Assembly: GCA_024405645.1 (NCBI GenBank)
Contig: JAKSOJ010000034.1
Location: 1 to 9,472 of the forward strand
Reading direction: 5' to 3'
Source: Phascolarctobacterium sp.
GTDB taxonomy: Bacteria; Bacillota; Negativicutes; Acidaminococcales; Acidaminococcaceae
Length of the DNA stretch: 9,472 bases
Both the position numbers and the translations under genes were made by a program. The notes beneath the pieces are model-generated. The model did not search any database. It was not told where the DNA came from and saw nothing but the letters and a program-made list of their open reading frames with translations. Of this stretch, positions 5,867 through 9,472 are shown one piece after another (the stretch's first letter is position 1; the number at the start of each line of letters is the position of its first letter).

Positions 5867-7111
5867 ATGAATTACGTTGATGAAACCATCTCTAAGTATG
5901 AGAAATATATCAATCCTGCTCAAGCGAAACTTTTCCGTTTCATGGGTCTGGGCAGCATTGAAGCATCTGCTGAAGGATGGACTATTACCGATAGCGAAGG
6001 TCGTCAATTTATTGACTGTCTTGGTGGCTATGGTATGTTTGCAATCGGCCATCGCAACCCAAAAGTTGTAGAAGCCGTAGAAAAAGAATTACATGGTATG
6101 CCCATGTGTGGCAAGGTGCTTTTTAATCGTCCCATGGCCGATTTGTCCGAAGCATTAGCTGAAATTACTCCTGGTGATTTGCAATATAGTTTCTTTGTAA
6201 ATTCCGGTACTGAATCTGTTGAAGGTTGCTTGAAGGTTGCAAGACTTGCGACTAAGCGTCCTAAATTTGTTGCCGCAGACAATGCTTTTCATGGAAAGAC
6301 AATGGGTAGCTTGACTGCTACTGGTCGCGATTTATATCGTGATCCCTTCCAACCCTTGTTAAATGGTTTTTCTCATGTTCCTTATGGTGATGCAGAAGCA
6401 TTGCGCGCTGTTGTAGATGAAGAAACTGCCGCTGTTATTCTTGAACCTATTCAAGGTGAGGGTGGTATTATCGTTCCTCCTGCAGGCTACATGAAAGAAG
6501 CAAAAGCAATTTGTGAAGCTAAGGGTGCGCTTCTCATCGCTGATGAAGTGCAAACTGGTATTGGTCGTACTGGTGAATGGTTTGGCGTAAATCATGATGG
6601 TGTAACTCCTGACTTAATGGCCTGTGCAAAGGCTTTGGGCGGTGGTGTTATGCCTATTGGTGCAATTATTGGTACTCCTCGCGCTTGGCAAGGCTTAATC
6701 GAAGCTCCTTTCCTGCATACTTCTACCTTTGGTGGTAACCAGCTTGCTTGTGCAGCAGGCGTAGCTGCCATTAAATTCATAAAAGAAGAAAACGTATTAG
6801 CTCGTGGTCGTGAGGCTGGAGAGTATTTTATTGCAGGACTTAAGAAAATTGCTGACGAATTCCCAAGTGTTATTAAAGAAGTTCGCGGCAAGGGTATGAT
6901 GATTGGTGTTGAACTGACAAAAGAAGGCGCTGGCGGAATGCTTATGAGCCTCATGATTGATAAAAATATCATTGTGGCTTATACACTGAATAATCCTAAA
7001 GTCATTCGCTTGGAGCCTCCTCTGATTATGCCTAAGGAAGTTATTGATCATGTTCTAGAAGTATTTCATGATGCAGTAGCAATGACTGCTTCTGTAATCG
7101 AGGATTTGTAA
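5867..7111 (+). CDS. patA: Putrescine aminotransferase-like class III PLP aminotransferase
   Basis: A 414-residue PLP enzyme of the class III (acetylornithine/ornithine/putrescine) aminotransferases. Landmarks are the phosphate-binding SGTES (113-117), the ring-stacking FHGK (141-144), EPIQGEGG (193-200), ADEVQTGIGRTG (225-236) with Asp226 for the pyridine nitrogen, and the Schiff-base Lys255 in CAKALGGGVMPIGA. HTSTFGGN (284-291) and IRLEPPL (380-386) follow. Stretches such as FIDCLGGYGMFAIGHRNP, GDLQYSFFVNSGTESVE, PFLHTSTFGGN and TLNNPKVIRLEPPL closely resemble E. coli PatA (YgjG), which converts putrescine plus 2-oxoglutarate to 4-aminobutanal and glutamate. It lacks about the first 30-40 residues of the E. 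coli protein. The ATG follows AGAGGGAA (5855-5862) well. ArgD-type activity remains an alternative, but no arginine-pathway genes are adjacent. The SRPBCC gene begins 14 bases later. Confidence 0.82.
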   Translation: MNYVDETISKYEKYINPAQAKLFRFMGLGSIEASAEGWTITDSEGRQFIDCLGGYGMFAIGHRNPKVVEAVEKELHGMPMCGKVLFNRPMADLSEALAEITPGDLQYSFFVNSGTESVEGCLKVARLATKRPKFVAADNAFHGKTMGSLTATGRDLYRDPFQPLLNGFSHVPYGDAEALRAVVDEETAAVILEPIQGEGGIIVPPAGYMKEAKAICEAKGALLIADEVQTGIGRTGEWFGVNHDGVTPDLMACAKALGGGVMPIGAIIGTPRAWQGLIEAPFLHTSTFGGNQLACAAGVAAIKFIKEENVLARGREAGEYFIAGLKKIADEFPSVIKEVRGKGMMIGVELTKEGAGGMLMSLMIDKNIIVAYTLNNPKVIRLEPPLIMPKEVIDHVLEVFHDAVAMTASVIEDL

Positions 7112-7125
7112 TTTAAGGAGATATA

Positions 7126-7560
7126 ATGCCGTACGTAGAATGTAAAACCACTATTAAAGGTGATCCCAAGAAGATTTACGAAATCGTTAGTGATATGGCT
7201 GCTTATCCTTCCTTTATGAAGGATTTAGTAAGCGTGGAAATTTTGGAACGTGGGGAAGATTACACTATCTCTCATTGGGTAAGTAATGCTGATGGTCGTA
7301 AGATTGTCTGGACCGAAAAAGATAGCTTTTTCCCGCAAGATTTAAAAATTGCCTATGCGCAAACATCTGGTGATTTGAAAAAAATGGAAGGCGAATGGAA
7401 TATTATTCCTAATGCTGATGCATGTGAAGTTAGTCTTTCCGTAGATTTTGAATTCGGTATCCCTATGATTGCAGGCCTTTTAAATCCTATTCTTAAGAAA
7501 AAAGTTCGCGAAAACAGCGAAAATATGTTGGCTGCAATCAAAGAGCAAATTGAAAAATAA
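7126..7560 (+). CDS. SRPBCC / COQ10-like (polyketide cyclase family) lipid-binding protein
   Basis: A 144-residue single-domain protein with the START-like helix-grip fold of PF03364 (polyketide cyclase, coenzyme-Q-binding COQ10, RatA group). Typical landmarks are the opening beta strand VECKTTIKGDPKKIYEIVSDMAAYPSFM (4-31), the strand VSVEIL (35-40), the central SGDLKKMEGEWNIIP (81-95), which corresponds to the GPFK-LE-W segment of the family, and a long C-terminal helix (about 118-142). There is no signal peptide or membrane segment, so it is cytoplasmic. These proteins bind hydrophobic ligands or act as cyclases; the ligand cannot be told from sequence. AAGGAG at 7115-7120 is 5 bases before the ATG, and the gene is 14 bases after patA, so the two are almost surely co-transcribed. 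Its last codons contain the -35 box of the htpX promoter. Confidence 0.8.
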   Translation: MPYVECKTTIKGDPKKIYEIVSDMAAYPSFMKDLVSVEILERGEDYTISHWVSNADGRKIVWTEKDSFFPQDLKIAYAQTSGDLKKMEGEWNIIPNADACEVSLSVDFEFGIPMIAGLLNPILKKKVRENSENMLAAIKEQIEK

Positions 7561-7593
7561 TCTATATGTTGATATAATAGTCTAGATAGGAGG
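7550..7593 (+). promoter_or_regulatory. Predicted extended -10 promoter and ribosome site of htpX
   Basis: The -35 box TTGAAA (7550-7555) lies inside the last codons of the SRPBCC gene. Exactly 17 bases later stands a perfect TATAAT (7573-7578), preceded by TGA (7570-7572), which supplies the extended -10 TG. Transcription would begin near 7585, just before the AGGAGG ribosome site at 7588-7593, giving a very short leader of about 17 bases to the ATG at 7602. This is the best promoter match I found in the window. I see no CIRCE-type repeat (TTAGCACTC) suggesting HrcA control. Confidence 0.72.
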
Positions 7594-7601
7594 AATTCGC
7601 T

Positions 7602-8450
7602 ATGATTAAAACAGTTATGCTTATGACTCTCATGACTTTGCTGCTCATGATGCTTGGTCAATTTTTTGGCGGCCTCGAAGGTATGACCTTTATGCTGCTT
7701 TTTGGCGTGGCAATGAATTTATATTATTATTGGAATAGCGCAGATATGGTTCTGAGACAATATCAAGCTAGAGAAATTACCGAGGCAAATGCTCCGGAGC
7801 TCTTTGGTATTGTTAAGAAATTAGCTAAAAAAGCTGAGATTCCCATGCCTAAGATTTACGTTATTCCTGAAAATGTTCCTAATGCATTTGCGACTGGTCG
7901 TGACCCTGAACATGCAGTTGTTGCTGTAAATAGTGGTTTGGTTGATTTGCTTGACCGTGATGAAGTTGAAGGCGTATTGGCGCACGAAATTTCCCATATT
8001 GCGCATCGCGATATTCTTATTTCTACTATTTCTGCATGTATGGCTAATACCATTACCACAGTTGCTCATTGGGGCGCTTATCTTGGTGGCGGGGATAATG
8101 ACCGTGATCGTAATCCGATCGTTACTATTCTGGTTTTCCTGTTAGCACCTATTGCTGCTGCAATGCTGCAAATGTCTATTAGCCGTAGCCGTGAATATAT
8201 GGCAGATGAATTAGGTGGCGAAATTTCTGGTAAGCCCGATGCTCTTGCAGATGCGCTTTTGAAAATCGAAAGCTATGCTAGAAGAGTTACCATGCGTCGT
8301 GCAACCGAAACTACTGCGCATATGTTCATCATCAATCCTTTCAGTGGTAAAGATGTAAAAACTTTATTCAGCACTCATCCATCTACTGAAGAACGCGTAA
8401 AACTTTTGCGTGAACAAGCTAGAAAGCTTAAAGCTGGCAAAGGTAAATAA
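7602..8450 (+). CDS. htpX: Membrane zinc metalloprotease HtpX
   Basis: HtpX is an M48-family metalloprotease that degrades damaged or misassembled membrane proteins alongside FtsH. The 282-residue length is normal. Two membrane segments open the protein (about 4-22 and 28-44). The zinc-binding HEISH follows, with His128, Glu129 and His132 in VLAHEISHIAHRD. Two hydrophobic segments lie at about 139-160 and 172-190, and the third zinc ligand is Glu198 in SRSREYMADELGG. NAFATGR (94-100) and FSTHPSTEERV (256-266) are also family features. The catalytic domain faces the cytoplasm in known members. It has its own predicted promoter and an optimal AGGAGG site, consistent with separate, perhaps stress-responsive, expression, although no stress operator is visible. 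No clear terminator separates it from the preceding genes. Confidence 0.97.
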   Translation: MIKTVMLMTLMTLLLMMLGQFFGGLEGMTFMLLFGVAMNLYYYWNSADMVLRQYQAREITEANAPELFGIVKKLAKKAEIPMPKIYVIPENVPNAFATGRDPEHAVVAVNSGLVDLLDRDEVEGVLAHEISHIAHRDILISTISACMANTITTVAHWGAYLGGGDNDRDRNPIVTILVFLLAPIAAAMLQMSISRSREYMADELGGEISGKPDALADALLKIESYARRVTMRRATETTAHMFIINPFSGKDVKTLFSTHPSTEERVKLLREQARKLKAGKGK

Positions 8451-8461
8451 TTCGTATAAGT

Positions 8462-8481
8462 TACGGAGGAATTCCTCTGTA
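8462..8481. repeat. 20-base inverted repeat between htpX and ndk
   Basis: TACGGAGGAATTCCTCTGTA is an almost perfect palindrome: the inner 12 bases GAGGAATTCCTC are exactly self-complementary, and the outer TACG/TGTA adds three Watson-Crick pairs and one G-U wobble. As RNA it would form an 8-pair stem with loop AATT. It starts 12 bases after the htpX stop and is followed by A-rich rather than T-rich sequence, so it is not a standard Rho-independent terminator. It lies just upstream of a TATAAA (8485-8490) that could be the ndk -10 box, so it could be an operator or a 3'-end-stabilising hairpin. Confidence 0.6.
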
Positions 8482-8525
8482 TCATATAAATATTAAAAAT
8501 ATTCAATTATAAGGAGAGATTTACA

Positions 8526-8942
8526 ATGGTAGAACAAACCCTCGTACTCGTTAAACCTGACGGAGTTGCAAAAAATCTTATTGGCGATATCATCGCTCGT
8601 TTCGAACACAAAGGCCTCAAAGTTGCTGCTCTGAAACTCGTTAAAGTTTCTGAAGCACAAGCTAAATTCCACTATGCTGAACATGAAGGCAAACCTTTCT
8701 TTGGTGAACTGGTTGACTTCATTACCGGCGCTCCCCTCGTTTGCGCAGTAATCCGTGGCGAAAACGCAATCAAAGCTGTTCGTCAACTGAACGGTGCAAC
8801 CAATCCTCTGGAAGCTGTTCCTGGCTCCATCCGTGGCGACTTCGCTCTTTCCATCGGCGAAAACATCGTTCATGGCTCTGACTCCCCGGAAGCTGCAGAA
8901 CGCGAAATCAACAACTTCTTTGCTCCTGAAGAAATTTACTAA
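8526..8942 (+). CDS. ndk: Nucleoside diphosphate kinase
   Basis: Ndk moves the terminal phosphate between nucleoside tri- and diphosphates through a phosphohistidine, balancing NTP and dNTP pools in the cytoplasm. The 138-residue length is normal for a bacterial Ndk. The phosphate-accepting His116 lies in NIVHGSDS (113-120). Other active-site residues are Lys10 (LVKPDG), Tyr50, Phe58, Arg86, Thr92, Arg103 (GSIRGDFA) and Asn113. AAGGAG (8511-8516) is 9 bases before the ATG. Codon use differs from the neighbours: all 11 leucines use CTN codons, Ile is ATC in 8 of 11 and Phe is TTC in 6 of 8, as expected for a highly expressed gene. No terminator is evident in the 47 bases before the next gene. 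Confidence 0.98.
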   Translation: MVEQTLVLVKPDGVAKNLIGDIIARFEHKGLKVAALKLVKVSEAQAKFHYAEHEGKPFFGELVDFITGAPLVCAVIRGENAIKAVRQLNGATNPLEAVPGSIRGDFALSIGENIVHGSDSPEAAEREINNFFAPEEIY

Positions 8943-8989
8943 TTCTCTTAACTAAAAACTAATATTTGTTTCGGAAAGGTTGTGGCAAT

Positions 8990-9472
8990 ATGAAAAAAGC
9001 AGCAGTTTATACTAGAACAGGCGATAAAGGTACTACCGGTCTTTACACTGGTGAACGTGTTCCTAAACAAAGCCTGCGTGTAGAAGCATATGGTACTATT
9101 GATGAAGTTTCTTCTGCATTGGGTCTTGCTCGTGCATTGGCCACTCGTCAAGATGTAAAAGGTACCATTCTTAAAGTTCAATCTCTTTTGATGTCCTTGA
9201 TGGCTGATGTTGCTAGCTTGAATCTTCCACAACCCTACATTACTGACCAACATGTAAAGATGTTCGAAGAAACCATCGATCGTTTCGATGCACTCCTCGA
9301 ACCCTTGAATCACTTCATCATTCCTGGTGACACTGTGGCTGCTGGCGCATTGGATATCGCTCGTACTACTACTCGTCGTGCAGAGCGTTGCCTTCTGCGT
9401 TTGGCTGAAACCGAAGAAGTTAATCCTAACGTTTTGGTTTGCTTGAATAGATTGAGTGATTTGTGCTTCATT
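8990..9472 (+). CDS. pduO: PduO-type ATP:cob(I)alamin adenosyltransferase, 5' part (3' end outside the window)
   Basis: This gene is open from the ATG at 8990 to the last base, giving 161 residues of a protein usually around 180-190 long. It transfers the 5'-deoxyadenosyl group of ATP to cob(I)alamin, making the coenzyme used by B12-dependent mutases and dehydratases. The N-terminal ATP-binding motif is YTRTGDKGTTGLYTGERV (7-24), then VEAYGTIDEVSSALG (31-45). The four-helix-bundle signature is FIIPGDTVAAGALDIARTTTRRAER (109-133), with the key Arg125, Arg129 and RRAER, and CLNRLSDLCFI ends the visible part. The usual PGG(S/T) reads PGDT here. GGAAAGG at 8973-8979 lies 10 bases before the ATG. 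Co-transcription with ndk is likely from the 47-base gap without a terminator. Family call is firm; the C-terminus is unseen. Confidence 0.93.
   Translation, partial: MKKAAVYTRTGDKGTTGLYTGERVPKQSLRVEAYGTIDEVSSALGLARALATRQDVKGTILKVQSLLMSLMADVASLNLPQPYITDQHVKMFEETIDRFDALLEPLNHFIIPGDTVAAGALDIARTTTRRAERCLLRLAETEEVNPNVLVCLNRLSDLCFI

Noticed and set aside
8462..8490. Full ndk promoter using TATAAA at 8485-8490
   Set aside because: The matching -35 position (TACGGA or TTACGG) is a poor match to TTGACA. The -10 box alone is not enough to list as a promoter; it is mentioned with the palindrome.
8477..8512. Tiny leader frame from CTG at 8477 ending at the ndk ribosome site
   Set aside because: CTG starts are rare and the 11-residue product has no notable composition; the spacing after GGAGG is the only support.
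8936..8965. Candidate promoter for the adenosyltransferase gene (TTACTA with TAATAT)
   Set aside because: Three and four of six matches with an 18-base spacer in A+T-rich DNA is no better than chance.

Overview
The window is an ordinary chromosomal housekeeping segment with every gene on the + strand and almost no spare DNA. It holds ten protein genes, the first and last cut by the window edges. I see no mobile element, CRISPR array, tRNA or rRNA, and no gene-free stretch longer than about 105 bases. The organism looks like a moderately AT-rich bacterium with strong AGGAGG-type ribosome binding sites. An endonuclease-type MutL (no MutH strategy), a Bacillus-like Hfq rim (RKEN) and strong Shine-Dalgarno sites suggest a Firmicute. 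A YibQ-type polysaccharide deacetylase, HtpX and the mutL-miaA-hfq order are more familiar from bacteria with an outer membrane. Together these fit a diderm Firmicute (Negativicutes, such as Veillonella or Phascolarctobacterium relatives). This placement is an inference; no marker in the window settles it.

Layout. (1) 1-3136: the 3' part of mutL, an RsmJ-like rRNA methyltransferase gene and miaA, overlapping by 1 and 4 bases and so almost certainly one translationally coupled operon for mismatch repair and RNA modification. (2) 3146-3499: hfq with its own good sigma70-type promoter (TTGATA, 17 bases, TATGAT) and a well-formed intrinsic terminator, so it can act as a single-gene unit. (3) 3508-5827: a long imperfect hairpin, then xerD, then (9-base gap) a membrane-anchored divergent polysaccharide deacetylase. 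(4) 5867-7560: a putrescine aminotransferase-like enzyme (PatA) and a small SRPBCC/COQ10-like protein 14 bases apart. (5) 7550-8450: htpX behind a very good extended -10 promoter whose -35 box lies inside the preceding gene. (6) 8462-9472: a 20-base inverted repeat, ndk with strongly biased codons, and the start of a PduO-type cobalamin adenosyltransferase gene running off the end.

How the genes fit together. The block joins genome maintenance (MutL, XerD), translation and RNA control (methyltransferase, MiaA, Hfq), envelope quality control (deacetylase-like protein, HtpX) and small-molecule metabolism (PatA, Ndk, cobalamin adenosylation). Nothing here convinces me of a new multi-gene system. 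The points most worth a second look are the two tandem hairpins between hfq and xerD, the PatA/SRPBCC pairing, the altered motif residues in the deacetylase-like protein, and the palindrome in front of ndk.
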